Source: Agromyces subbeticus DSM 16689
GTDB taxonomy: Bacteria; Actinomycetota; Actinomycetes; Actinomycetales; Microbacteriaceae
DNA: 64,000 nucleotides
Assembly (NCBI RefSeq): GCF_000421565.1
Contig: NZ_ATXG01000011.1
Span: forward strand, 81,293-145,292
Reading direction: 5' to 3'
The notes below the pieces were generated by a model that was not told the DNA's origin, made no database searches, and worked only from the letters and a program-made list of their open reading frames with translations. A program made the position numbers and the translations under genes. How positions within the stretch are numbered: position 1 is the stretch's first letter; each line of letters starts with the position of its first letter. This document shows positions 24,619-33,337 of the stretch, one piece after another.

Positions 24619-25495
24619 GCCTGAGTCCGAGCGTGCCGCCGGTTGGTACGACGACGAATCGGATGCCGCGCTGCTGCGCTACTGGGACGGCAGCGCCTGG
24701 AGCCCGCACACGGCGCCGAAGCCCGCGGATGCCGCGCCGCGCCCGTTGCCCGCCGCCTCCGGCCCGACCGCCTCTTCGTCTGCTCCACCCGCTCCCCCGG
24801 CAGCGCCCCCGGCGCCCGTCTTCGTGCCTGCGGCGGCACCGCCGCCACGCTTCGGCTCCGGTTCGACCCCAGTTCCCGCCTTCGACGACATCGACGAGTC
24901 GACGACCGCCCGACCCGCGCGCGCCACCCCCGCCGCCGATGCAGCGACCGCAGCATCAGCACCGTTCGCGCCGGCGGCGCCGCCCGTCTTCCCGGGCACT
25001 GCGCCCGCGTTTCCGGGCGCGGCCGTGCCGCCGCCTCCGCCGGCCCCGGCGCTCGTCTTCCCGTCGCACACCCTGCCGGCTCCGCCGCCGCCCTACGGCG
25101 TCGAGGAGCAGACGACGGCACCCCTTCCTCCGGGGTACAGCGCCGACGCGGCATCCGGCCCGCAGTTCTCCTACGACGCCTACCGCTCGGCCGGTCGCAC
25201 CTTCGTCGCGACCTGGCTCTTCGCCATGCTGCTCGGCTTCTGGGGCGCCGACCGCTTCTACCTCGGCAAGTACGGCACTGCGATCGCCAAGCTGCTGACC
25301 CTCGGCGGGCTCGGCATCTGGGTGCTCGTCGACCTGCTGCTCGTGCTCACGGGCGCGCAGCGCGATCGCGACGGCCGGGCGCTCGAGGGATACGAGGAGC
25401 ACAAGCGCATCGCCTGGATCGTGACCGGTGGGCTCGTGGCTCTCTCGTTGCTCTCGAGCATCGTGTCGACGACCGTCGGCCTGCTCGGGCGCTGA
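24608..25495 (+). CDS. DUF2510 and TM2 domain membrane protein
   Basis: Protein of 295 residues in three parts. Residues about 10-38 are a DUF2510 module (AAGWYDDESDAALLRYWDGS, WSPHT). Residues 40-190 are a Pro/Ala-rich disordered linker. The end is a TM2 domain: TFVATWLFAMLLGFWGADRF, YLGKYGTAIAKLLTLGGLGI, WVLVDLLLVLTG, plus an extra final helix. TM2 proteins with DUF2510 heads are common in actinobacteria and have no proven function. The GTG start overlaps the TauE gene by 11 nt and has GAGAGGGG before it. Confidence 0.9.
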   Translation: MSLEPESERAAGWYDDESDAALLRYWDGSAWSPHTAPKPADAAPRPLPAASGPTASSSAPPAPPAAPPAPVFVPAAAPPPRFGSGSTPVPAFDDIDESTTARPARATPAADAATAASAPFAPAAPPVFPGTAPAFPGAAVPPPPPAPALVFPSHTLPAPPPPYGVEEQTTAPLPPGYSADAASGPQFSYDAYRSAGRTFVATWLFAMLLGFWGADRFYLGKYGTAIAKLLTLGGLGIWVLVDLLLVLTGAQRDRDGRALEGYEEHKRIAWIVTGGLVALSLLSSIVSTTVGLLGR

Positions 25496-25521
25496 TCAGG
25501 CGCTGACGCGAGCGGTGCAGC

Positions 25522-26970
25522 TCAGGTGCACCAGTCGGAGAACCCGCCCGACATCGTCAGTACCGTGTGGCCGCTCGCGATCTCGACGACCGAGGTCATC
25601 GTCTCGGTGAACCCGGGATTGTCGGAGTAGCCGTCAGGGCGCCCGCTCTCGGCCGAGGCCGCGACGGCGACGTACTGTCCGTTGGGCGAGACGCAGTACT
25701 CGCGGATGATGCTCGTCTCGCTCGCAGGCGCGTACACCTCGCGCAGTTCGCCCTCGTCGCCGACCTCGGCGAGCATCGACGTGCGAACGTTGCGATCGCC
25801 CTCGACCGCGAGCGCCACGAGCGAGATGAGGTACGTCGAGTCACGGTCGAGCATCGTGATCGGCCCGGGATAGACGTTCTCGGCGATGTCGGCGGAGGCC
25901 AGCTCGAGCGTCGTGGTGGTGCCGTCGGCCAGGTCGATGCGCGCGCCGCGATCGGGATCCGCGACGATCAGCTGCGAAGTGCCCGGCACGAAGCCGCGCA
26001 GCTCGGTGTGCACGCCGAGCGGTGACGCCGGCTGCTGGGTGATGACGTCGACCATGAAGACCGATTGCTCGAAGTCCTGCGCCACGAGCGAGGTCGTGCC
26101 CGGAACGAACATCCACGACGAGACGTTCGACTTCTCGCCGTCGAGGCCGAGCACCGGCAGCAGGTCCATGCCGCCGTTCGGCGAGAGGTCGATCACGATG
26201 AGCTCGCTGTCGAATTCGCGCACGCCGTCGATCTCGGGCGAGCTGAGCACCAACGCGGCGAGCTGGTTGGTGGTCGAGACCGCGAGATCGCGAATCGAGG
26301 CGCCCCTGGGGATTCCGAACTGCTGCGGCTCGCCGTCGCGCGCATCGGTGACGAAGAGCAGGTTCGACCCGTCCTCCTCGATGGTCACGGCGAGCACCAG
26401 ATCGCCGTGGTGGGCGAACTCCTGGATGCGCGGCGCCTCGAACACCGTCTCGGGGTCGCCGCCGTCGAGCGGCTTGCGCTGCACCACGTCGGGCTCGCCC
26501 TGGTCGCTGCGCCGCGTGAGCGTGTAGACGTCGACCCCGGGCGTCGTGAATTCGTATTCGATGGTCGACGGCGTGGGCTGCACCGCACCGACGACCCCGG
26601 GCACTCGCACCGTGTAGTCGGTCGAATAGGCGAGCGGCGCATCGAAGGTGAGCATGATCGTGCGGTCGTCGATCTCGGCGGTCACCGCGGCTGCGGGCTC
26701 GACCGCGATTCCGGTCTCGTCGATCGAGGCCACGGGCTGGTTGACCTCGAGGGTGAGTCTCTGCCCGGCGAGCACTGTCGTGCGCTGCACATCGAGTTGC
26801 GCGTCGTTCAGCCGCGGGCCCTGGGTGATGTTCGCGAACGCGAACGCTCCAGCCGCGAGCGCGAGCACCGCGATGCTGCCGGCCAGCCGCCGCGCGAATG
26901 TATTTGCCCGCGCGGCACCGGGCTCGTCGGTCGGCCGCGCGTCAGAGGACAACTGCGTGTCAGTAGACAT
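25522..26970 (-). CDS. Membrane-anchored protein with Ig-like and propeller-like domains
   Basis: Protein of 482 residues. An N-terminal helix at about 28-48 (LAGSIAVLALAAGAFAFANI) anchors it. Residues about 60-145 look like an Ig-like domain (LTLEVNQPVASIDETGIAVE, YTVRVPGVVG). The rest has repeated four-stranded blocks (DLVLAVTIEEDGSNLLFVTD, WMFVPGTTSLVAQD, FVPGTSQLIVADP, YCVSPNGQYVAVAAS) as in a beta-propeller. The two late cysteines (EYCVSP, DWCT) may form a disulfide. It overlaps the TIGR03943 gene by 11 nt and so is last in that operon; a role as external partner of the permease is inference. Confidence 0.75.
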   Translation of the reverse strand: MSTDTQLSSDARPTDEPGAARANTFARRLAGSIAVLALAAGAFAFANITQGPRLNDAQLDVQRTTVLAGQRLTLEVNQPVASIDETGIAVEPAAAVTAEIDDRTIMLTFDAPLAYSTDYTVRVPGVVGAVQPTPSTIEYEFTTPGVDVYTLTRRSDQGEPDVVQRKPLDGGDPETVFEAPRIQEFAHHGDLVLAVTIEEDGSNLLFVTDARDGEPQQFGIPRGASIRDLAVSTTNQLAALVLSSPEIDGVREFDSELIVIDLSPNGGMDLLPVLGLDGEKSNVSSWMFVPGTTSLVAQDFEQSVFMVDVITQQPASPLGVHTELRGFVPGTSQLIVADPDRGARIDLADGTTTTLELASADIAENVYPGPITMLDRDSTYLISLVALAVEGDRNVRTSMLAEVGDEGELREVYAPASETSIIREYCVSPNGQYVAVAASAESGRPDGYSDNPGFTETMTSVVEIASGHTVLTMSGGFSDWCT

Positions 26971-27769
26971 AGGGATCGCTCGGCTCCTCGATGCGCTCGA
27001 GTTCCTCGGGCACCAGCACGAGTGGATCGGTTCCCGTCTGCGCCGGGTTCGCGGCCAGTGCTCCGGATGCCTCGACCCATTGATCAGCCTCGTAGTCGTC
27101 TTGCCAGCCGGGCAGGTAGACCGGCACTCCGACCGGCTGGGCGTCGATGGCGCAATGGGTCACGACGAACCGCGTGATGAAGAAGACGTTCTCGGAGTCC
27201 TCGGCCGAGGCGAGCACGAATCCGCTCGCAGTGACGGGGGTGCCGGTGTAGGCGTCGACGTCGGGGTTCTGTCGAAGCAGGACAGCCCAGTCCTTCACGG
27301 TGAAGCTCGAGGTGTCGGCGCCGACGAGGGTGGTGCCTCCCTGGTTGATCGCCGAGGTGTCGCTGTTGATGCTGCGCTGGGCGGCGACCGCCGAGGTCAG
27401 CGTCGCCGGCGGGAGCACGAGGAGCGCCAGGGTCGCGCCGACGACGATCATCGCCGCCAGCGCGGTACGGATCTTGCCGGGCGGTGTCGACGATGCGTGC
27501 TCGTGCTCGTGCTCGTGCTCGTGCAGCTTGCCGTGAGGCACGGGCGATGCGGCATCTGCCTCGCTCACATGCTCGTCGTCGAGCGGGGGGAAGGCGAACG
27601 CGGCGACCACGAATACGGCTCCGATGCTCGCCATGAGGATCGCGAACCACGAGGTGTCGGGATTGATGTAGAGCCCGAGCTGGCCGGTCAACGCGAGCCA
27701 GACCGTGGCGACGATGCCGACGAGGGCGAGCACGACGCCCTGCCAGCGCGCGATGAGTCGTCTACGCAA
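26960..27769 (-). CDS. TIGR03943-family protein (partner of YraQ-type permease)
   Basis: Protein of 269 residues. Two N-terminal helices (WQGVVLALVGIVATVWLALT, WFAILMASIGAVFVVAAFAF), a cytoplasmic His-rich stretch (HEHEHEHEHA), a third helix and a C-terminal domain with FFITRFVVTHCAIDAQPVGV, the TIGR03943/DUF1980 signature. This family (B. subtilis YcgQ) is nearly always next to a YcgR/YraQ permease, as here. The start is a TTG overlapping the permease stop by 8 nt, so it depends on coupling. Metal transport has been suggested for such pairs; the histidine stretch fits but does not prove it. Confidence 0.88.
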   Translation of the reverse strand: MRRRLIARWQGVVLALVGIVATVWLALTGQLGLYINPDTSWFAILMASIGAVFVVAAFAFPPLDDEHVSEADAASPVPHGKLHEHEHEHEHASSTPPGKIRTALAAMIVVGATLALLVLPPATLTSAVAAQRSINSDTSAINQGGTTLVGADTSSFTVKDWAVLLRQNPDVDAYTGTPVTASGFVLASAEDSENVFFITRFVVTHCAIDAQPVGVPVYLPGWQDDYEADQWVEASGALAANPAQTGTDPLVLVPEELERIEEPSDPYVY

Positions 27770-28847
27770 GGGTGTTCACCGCCAATCCGAGTGCTGCACT
27801 CGCGAGACCCACCACGACCGTGACCTGCACCAGGGTCTTGGCCGTGAACGTCGTGCGCATGAGCGCGAGCATCTTGACGTCGATCATCGGCCCGAACACG
27901 AGGAAGGCGACGATCGCGCCCGGCATGAAGGTCGAGCCGAACGCGAGGATGAAGAACGCGTCGACGTTCGAGCAGATCGCGACGACGAAGGCGAGCGCCA
28001 TGAGCGCGAACACCGAGAGGATCGGGTTCTGGCCGAGCGTCAGGAGCACGTCTCGGGAGACCGCGACCTGGATGAGGCCGGCGACCGCCGACCCCACGAA
28101 GAGCGCCGGCAGCATCGCCCCGGTCTCCTTCGCGAACATGTCGACGCTGCGCCGGCTGCGCGTGGCCGGCACCTCGTCGTGGGCATGGGCGCAACTCGCC
28201 TGGAACTTCGGGGTGAGCAGGCTCATCGGGCTCGGGTGCCGACTGTAGATCCAGCCGATGAGGTTCGCGATGACGAAGCCGCCGAGGATGCGCGAGACGA
28301 GGATGCCGTCGGACCAGCCGAACGCCTGATACGTCGTGATGATCGTGACCGGGTTGAGGATCGGCGCTGCGAGGAGGAACGTCATCGACTCCCCGACGGT
28401 CAGCCCGCGCATGATCAGCCCGCGAGTGAGGGGCACGTTGCCGCACTCGCAGACGGGCAGCAGCACTCCGAGGAGCGAGAGCGTCACTCGCCGCACCACC
28501 GCATTCTTCGGCAGGTGGCGCAGCAGGAACCCATCGGGCAGCCAGACCTGCACCCCGATCGAGAGCAGGATGCCGAGGAAGACGAACGGCAGGCTCTCGA
28601 TGATGACGCTGATCGAGAGGGTGAAGAAGTCTTGCACCGTGTTCGAGAGCACATCGCCGAGCGCCTCGGGTGCGAAGACGCGGATGCCGAAGAAGAGCAG
28701 CACGAGGCCGAGACCGAGCGCGAGACCGAGGCCCGCGCGGCCGCGCGGCCGCTCGAGGCGACCGTGATGGTGCTGGTGCCCCGGCGCGTGCGGTCGCGAC
28801 GGAGATCGCGGTGCGCGGCGCGGATCACGGAGCTGGGGGCGACTCAT
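27762..28847 (-). CDS. YraQ/ArsP-type permease (PF03773, DUF318)
   Basis: Membrane protein of 361 residues with about eight helices. Family motifs are LLPVCECGNVPLTRGLIMRG with GESMTFLLAAPILNPVTII, and in the second half AICSNVDAFFILAFGSTFMP with VFGPMIDVKMLAL. A His-rich N-terminus (HAPGHQHHHG) and a central CAHAHD loop could bind metal. Relatives include ArsP, which exports organoarsenicals, but the TIGR03943 neighbour places this one in the YcgR-YcgQ group. The start is 5 nt after the sigma-factor stop, so it is in the same operon. Confidence 0.9.
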   Translation of the reverse strand: MSRPQLRDPRRAPRSPSRPHAPGHQHHHGRLERPRGRAGLGLALGLGLVLLFFGIRVFAPEALGDVLSNTVQDFFTLSISVIIESLPFVFLGILLSIGVQVWLPDGFLLRHLPKNAVVRRVTLSLLGVLLPVCECGNVPLTRGLIMRGLTVGESMTFLLAAPILNPVTIITTYQAFGWSDGILVSRILGGFVIANLIGWIYSRHPSPMSLLTPKFQASCAHAHDEVPATRSRRSVDMFAKETGAMLPALFVGSAVAGLIQVAVSRDVLLTLGQNPILSVFALMALAFVVAICSNVDAFFILAFGSTFMPGAIVAFLVFGPMIDVKMLALMRTTFTAKTLVQVTVVVGLASAALGLAVNTLA

Positions 28848-28852
28848 CGGGT

Positions 28853-30103
28853 CTAGCGTAGACGTTCGGCCTTGGCGGCGAGATAGCGCTGCTCGGGCCC
28901 GTTGAGTGTGCGGCGAGCCGCTTCGGCGAACGCGAGCGATGCGGCATCCGTCGCCCCCGACCGCTCGAGCAGGTGGGCGCGCACCGCCCAGGTGCGGTGA
29001 TGCTCGGCGAGCGCGGTGCCACCGGCCGCCGACTCGGATGCCTCGAGCTCGGCGAGCCCGGCTGCTGGTCCCTCGACCATGGCGAGTGCGACGATGCGAC
29101 CGAGCGCGACCATGGGCCCCGGCGCGAGGTGGTCGAGCAGTGCGTAGAGGCCGAGGATCTCGATCCAGTCGGTCTCGGCGCTCGACGGCGCCTCGTCGTG
29201 CACCGCGGCGATCGCCGCCTGCACCTGGTACGGCCCGATCGGCGCGCGGTCGAGCACCGCCGTGACGAGCGCGACGCCCTCGTCGATCATGTCGTGGTTC
29301 CAGCGGGTTCGATCCTGCTCGTCGAGCGGCACGAGGCCGCCCGAGCCGTCGGAGCGCGCGGCCCGTCGCGCGTCGGTCAGGAGCATGAGGGCGAGCAGGC
29401 CCGTGGTCTCCCCCGAGGCATCGGGCCCCGACGCCTGCAGCTGCCGCGTGAGCCGGATCGCCTCGGCCGAGAGGTCGACCCGTGCGAGCTCGTCGCCCGA
29501 ACTCGCCGTGTGGCCCTCGGTGAAGATGAGGTAGAGCACCTGCCGCAGAGCGGCGAGTCGCTCGTCGAGCTCGGTCGGCTGCGGCATCCGGAACCCGTCG
29601 CCGCTCGCCCGGATGCGCGCCTTCGCGCGCGAGATGCGCTGCGCGATCGTGGCCTCGGGCAGGAACAGGGCCCGCCCGATCTCGGCCGTGGTCAGGCCGC
29701 CGACTGCGCGCAGCGTGAGTGCGAGTTGCGCGGGCCGCCCGAGTGCGGGGTGGCAGCACAGTAGAAAGAGCGTGAGCGTGTCGTCGACCGCGGCGACCGG
29801 CGCCGCATCGACGGGCTCGAGATCGACGGCGTGCGACTCACGGCGGCGCCGGGCGACATCCGACCGCACCTCGTCGATGTAGCGTCGCGAGCCGACCCGC
29901 ACGAGCCACGCCCGCGGACTGTCGGGCAACCCTTCGCGCGGCCACTGGCTCGCGGCAGCGATGAGGGCCTCCTGCATGGCGTCTTCGCACGCGGCGAAGT
30001 CGCCGTAGCGCCGCACGAGCACCGCGAGCGCCGACGGTGCGGCGGCTCGCAGTGCCCGTACGGCCTCGGCCTCAGCCCCAGCCCCGGCCTCAGCCCGAGA
30101 CAT
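28853..30103 (-). CDS. ECF-type RNA polymerase sigma factor (ECF42-like, long C-terminal extension)
   Basis: Sigma factor of 416 residues. Region 2 is YGDFAACEDAMQEALIAAASQ with PRAWLVRVGSRRYIDEVRSD. Region 4 is LTTAEIGRALFLPEATIAQRI with SRAKARIRA. About 230 further helical residues (TPR-like, FTEGHTASSG, LYALLDHLAPGPMVALGRI) follow, as in the ECF42 group, which typically has no anti-sigma factor and is encoded beside DGPF/YCII proteins. A DGPF gene lies 6 nt upstream. The extension is thought to control activity in this group. Its target promoters are unknown. Confidence 0.92.
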   Translation of the reverse strand: MSRAEAGAGAEAEAVRALRAAAPSALAVLVRRYGDFAACEDAMQEALIAAASQWPREGLPDSPRAWLVRVGSRRYIDEVRSDVARRRRESHAVDLEPVDAAPVAAVDDTLTLFLLCCHPALGRPAQLALTLRAVGGLTTAEIGRALFLPEATIAQRISRAKARIRASGDGFRMPQPTELDERLAALRQVLYLIFTEGHTASSGDELARVDLSAEAIRLTRQLQASGPDASGETTGLLALMLLTDARRAARSDGSGGLVPLDEQDRTRWNHDMIDEGVALVTAVLDRAPIGPYQVQAAIAAVHDEAPSSAETDWIEILGLYALLDHLAPGPMVALGRIVALAMVEGPAAGLAELEASESAAGGTALAEHHRTWAVRAHLLERSGATDAASLAFAEAARRTLNGPEQRYLAAKAERLR

Positions 30104-30109
30104 CCGTCG

Positions 30110-30484
30110 TCACACGTCGGAGCCCGAGGCCATCTCGAGCACCGGCCGAACCTCGACGAGGCCGAACTGCGCCTCGGGGAACCGGCCCGCGATCTCGACG
30201 GCGCGCGCCTCGCTCTCGCAATCGACGAGGTAGAAGCCGGCGAGCAGCTCCTTCGTCTCGGCGAACGGGCCGTCGCTCGCGACCGTGCCGCTGTCGCTGT
30301 GCGTCACGCGCTTGGCGAGGGAGGCGTCGGCGAGCGCCTCGCCGGCGACGAACTCGCCGCTCGACACGAGCTCGTTGCTGATGCCCTCGTAGTACGCGTA
30401 GCCCTCGGCCTGCTCTTCGGGCGTGAAGCCCTCCCACACCGCGCGCGATGCGGGGTTGCTGTAGATCTGGATCAGGTACTTCAT
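30110..30484 (-). CDS. DGPF-motif (YCII-like) protein
   Basis: Protein of 124 residues: MKYLIQIYSNPASRAVWEG at the start and the name-giving DGPFAETKELLAGFYLVDCE in the middle, followed by FGLVEVRPVLEM. The fold is a ferredoxin-like dimer related to YciI. Genes for these proteins almost always accompany ECF41/ECF42 sigma factors, but their activity is not known. GAAGGAG lies 8 nt before the start. It is the first gene of the five-gene minus-strand operon. Confidence 0.92.
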   Translation of the reverse strand: MKYLIQIYSNPASRAVWEGFTPEEQAEGYAYYEGISNELVSSGEFVAGEALADASLAKRVTHSDSGTVASDGPFAETKELLAGFYLVDCESEARAVEIAGRFPEAQFGLVEVRPVLEMASGSDV

Positions 30485-30677
30485 CGGAATCGCTCCTTCG
30501 ATCTCGGGAGGCGGAATCGCGCTCCCATCAGTATGTCGAGGCTGCGCTCTCGATCTCGACGATCTGCTCGCCGAGACTGGCCGAGTCTCAGCAGCAGAAC
30601 TGCGCGGCCGTGCCAAGGGCTTGACACCCCTCGGCGCGATGAGCAGAGTTCGGAATGAACGTGAGGGGGCGACTGCG

Positions 30678-31802
30678 ATGACGACGCAAACCACGACGTT
30701 CGGCATCGAGGAGGAGTTCGTCTTCCTCGAGGCCGAGAACCTGCGCCCCGCGGATGTCGGTGCGCGCGCGTTCCAAGACCTCACCGCCCGACCGGGATTG
30801 CAGCCGCTGACGCACCGCGAGTTCCTCGCTGCGCAGGTGGAGCACGCCTCGGCCGTCTTCACGTCGATGAGCGAAGCGCAGACGGCGCTCGTCGATTTTC
30901 GCCGCGAGCTGGTCGATGCGGCAGCGCACCTCGGGGTCGTCGTCGCGAGTGTCGGCACGCCGCCGGATGCGCCGCCGTTCCCGACGGTCTCCGAGCTGCC
31001 CCGCTACCTGCGCATCGTCGACGACATGGGTGGGGTGATCGCGGACCATCAGATCCAGGGGTTGCATGTGCACGTCGGCGTGCCAGATCGCGATGCCGGC
31101 ATTCGGGCGCTCAATGCGTGTCGCACGTGGCTGCCGCTGTTGTCGGCGATGACCGGCAACTCGCCGATCTGGCGCGGGTACGACACCGGGTTCGAGAGCT
31201 GGCGCAACGTCACCCAGCGTCGGTGGACGACGACGGGGTGCCCGCCGATCTTCCGTGACGGCGCCGACTACGACCGCAGGCTCGAACGGCTCATCGGCAT
31301 CGGGGGCATGAAGGACCGCGCGATCATCATGTGGAATGCGCGGCTCTCGACCCACGTGCCGACGATCGAGTTCCGCATCTTCGATGCGCAGCTCGAGGCG
31401 TGGTCGTCGGTGCTGCTGGCGGCGATCTGTCGTGCCTTCGTCGCGTGCGTGCTCGACGAGCGGTTCAATCGTGCCGACGCCGTGCAGCCCGTGAGCGGGG
31501 CGGAACCCGGCCCCGAGTTGCTGAACGCGTCGCTGCTCCACTCCGCGCACACCGGGCTCAGCGCCGAGGTGCTCGATCCACTGCTCGCCGAACTGCGGCC
31601 GGCCGAAGAGACGCTCGAGCGCGTGATCCGCGTCTTGGAGCCCGCCCTCGAGGACGCCGGCGATCTCGAACTCGTGCGCGACGGCGTCGCCCGGTTGCTG
31701 CGCGAGGGCACGGGCGCGGCGCGGCAGCGCGCGGCGTTCGCTGCGGGCGGGGTCGACGGATTGCGAGAGCTGTACGAGCGGAGCCTCACGGCCGACGCGT
31801 GA
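30678..31802 (+). CDS. YbdK-type carboxylate-amine ligase (glutamate-cysteine ligase family 2)
   Basis: Protein of 374 residues of the GCS2 group. The N-terminal FGIEEEFVFLEAENLRP carries the metal and ATP acidic residues. QGLHVHVGVPDRDAGIRALN, NSPIWRGYDTGFESWR and PTIEFRIFDAQLEAWSSV are other family blocks. E. coli YbdK has weak gamma-glutamylcysteine ligase activity, but actinobacteria make mycothiol, so the physiological product is uncertain. GAGGGGG lies about 8 nt before the start. Confidence 0.9.
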   Translation: MTTQTTTFGIEEEFVFLEAENLRPADVGARAFQDLTARPGLQPLTHREFLAAQVEHASAVFTSMSEAQTALVDFRRELVDAAAHLGVVVASVGTPPDAPPFPTVSELPRYLRIVDDMGGVIADHQIQGLHVHVGVPDRDAGIRALNACRTWLPLLSAMTGNSPIWRGYDTGFESWRNVTQRRWTTTGCPPIFRDGADYDRRLERLIGIGGMKDRAIIMWNARLSTHVPTIEFRIFDAQLEAWSSVLLAAICRAFVACVLDERFNRADAVQPVSGAEPGPELLNASLLHSAHTGLSAEVLDPLLAELRPAEETLERVIRVLEPALEDAGDLELVRDGVARLLREGTGAARQRAAFAAGGVDGLRELYERSLTADA

Positions 31803-31855
31803 GGCGCGCGCGATCTCGGGGCTCGCGGTACGTCGCAAGCACTGCGCGACGGAGT

Positions 31856-32713
31856 TCAGCAGCCGGGGCCGGAGGGGTTGGCCCGGCAGTCGCCGTTCGT
31901 GAGCACGGTGTCGAACTCCCCGACGAGCACGCGTTGCGGGTCGCCCGCCACCGCGAGGGTGCCCGCGATTGCGCGCCAGCCGGATCCCGCGAAGCGGTAC
32001 TCGGCGCGAAGCACGACCTCGAGCGTCACGGTGTACTCGCCGGATTCGGCAAAGATGTGGCTCGTGTCGGTCGGCGTGAACTCGCGCTGCCCGAGGGCCG
32101 TCCAGGTTGCGCCGGGCGCAGTTCGATCGATCACGGCGCCGTCGCTGTGCGTCCAGCGGTACCCGACGGGCGTGAACCGCACATCGGCCGGCTGGCCGAG
32201 CAGTGTGCCCGACACGACCTGGGCGGATGCCGCGGCCACGAAGTTCGCCGGAAGATCTTCGACCGCCCAGCCGCCCGGCTCCATGTCGCTGCCGGGCTTC
32301 GCCGGTACGAACGACGCGATGTCGCGGAGGGTCACGATGACAGCGGGTGTCGGGGCCTGAGGATCAGGCGCCGGCTCCGCCGCCGGTGGCCCGGCGCATA
32401 ACGCGGTGTTCAAGGGGCTGCAGAACTCTGGAAGCTTCGGGTCGGCATCCAGGTTGCCCGAGTCGGACTCCGAAACATTATCGTCCTCGTCCTCGTCGAG
32501 TACGAGCTCTGGGCTCTCGGGCTCTTCGTCTCCGACTCCCGAAATTCCTTCCAATATCGCCTCGGCTTGACCGACGGAGCCTGAAACACCGCTCGGGCAA
32601 CCGACATAGCCAACAGCAGGGCTGCAGGCGATCGCCGGAGATACGCCAAGCGTTAGTGCCGCCAACGCGCCAATAACGACCCCGGCCGTCAGCAGAAGTC
32701 GTCGCCTGGCCAC
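31856..32713 (-). CDS. Secreted protein with acidic linker and PKD-like region
   Basis: Protein of 285 residues, no named family. Signal peptide at 1-29 (LLLTAGVVIGALAALTLGV, ending AIA|C). An acidic low-complexity stretch (LVLDEDEDDNVSESDSGN) spans about 69-89. The C-terminal half has PKD-like sequence (RWTHSDGAVIDRTAPGATW, TSHIFAESGEYTVTLEVVL). Similar proteins with a YRWxxxDG core occur as secreted proteins in Microbacteriaceae. It overlaps the preceding lipoprotein gene by 25 nt. The N-terminal 40 percent has more A and T, including at third codon positions, than its surroundings. Confidence 0.7.
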   Translation of the reverse strand: MARRRLLLTAGVVIGALAALTLGVSPAIACSPAVGYVGCPSGVSGSVGQAEAILEGISGVGDEEPESPELVLDEDEDDNVSESDSGNLDADPKLPEFCSPLNTALCAGPPAAEPAPDPQAPTPAVIVTLRDIASFVPAKPGSDMEPGGWAVEDLPANFVAAASAQVVSGTLLGQPADVRFTPVGYRWTHSDGAVIDRTAPGATWTALGQREFTPTDTSHIFAESGEYTVTLEVVLRAEYRFAGSGWRAIAGTLAVAGDPQRVLVGEFDTVLTNGDCRANPSGPGC

Positions 32714-33276
32714 AGTTCAACTCCATTGACGAGCAAATTGTCAGCGCCATCCTTGCTCACTAGATCGGCTACCAATGGCGTGCGCAGCTGACGATCGGCT
32801 GGCGTTACATCCACACCGGCTGCATCGATCACACGCACACCAGAGACGTCACGACAGACATATAGCGTGACGCTCACCCGATCCGCTCCGCCGGAGTGCT
32901 CGGCGAGCCTAAACGAATCAAGTGAAGCAGATCCGGTGATGCGGAGCCCGAGTTCCTGATACTGCGCAAACTCCTCCAGCAAGCCCGGCATGTATTCAGA
33001 AGTAACGGACCGTTCGATCCGCTCGGGTTCGATTCCGCCTTCCGCAGCTATCGTCTGCGAGAGTTCCTCAAAGGCTGTGTACGCCGCGACCGCCGCCGCC
33101 AGCGCCTCCTCATCCGTCGCGAAGATCGGCTCCGCGGCATCCGTCGAAGCGCTCGGTGTCGGCGACGGCTCGCCGCCGCCCGTGCACCCGCTCAATAACA
33201 GCACGAGGGCACCGCCCGCGGCGAGCGCGGTGAGCGCACATCGGCGAGGATGCTTCGCGAGCCGGGAGAAGGACAT
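32689..33276 (-). CDS. Lipoprotein of unknown function
   Basis: Protein of 195 residues. Lipoprotein signal peptide with lipobox LLLSGC, then a Ser/Pro/Thr-rich spacer (TGGGEPSPTPSASTDAAEP). The mature domain (EEALAAAVAAYTAFEELSQT, YMPGLLEEFAQYQELGLRIT, DRVSVTLYVCRDVSGVRVID) is of a type often found in small actinobacterial lipoproteins with an NTF2-like fold; a disulfide between the two late cysteines is possible. AGGGTG precedes the start. It is co-transcribed with the secreted protein at 31856, so the two may act together at the cell surface. Confidence 0.78.
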   Translation of the reverse strand: MSFSRLAKHPRRCALTALAAGGALVLLLSGCTGGGEPSPTPSASTDAAEPIFATDEEALAAAVAAYTAFEELSQTIAAEGGIEPERIERSVTSEYMPGLLEEFAQYQELGLRITGSASLDSFRLAEHSGGADRVSVTLYVCRDVSGVRVIDAAGVDVTPADRQLRTPLVADLVSKDGADNLLVNGVELWPGDDFC

Positions 33277-33337
33277 GGCGTTCACCCTAAGCGAGCCGAG
33301 ACAGCGATCGGGCGGGTTATCCACAGGCCGCGCACCT

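Noticed and set aside
27762..29759. A 665-residue form of the permease
   Set aside because: The added N-terminal part is an out-of-frame reading of the sigma-factor gene; the permease homology begins at 28847.
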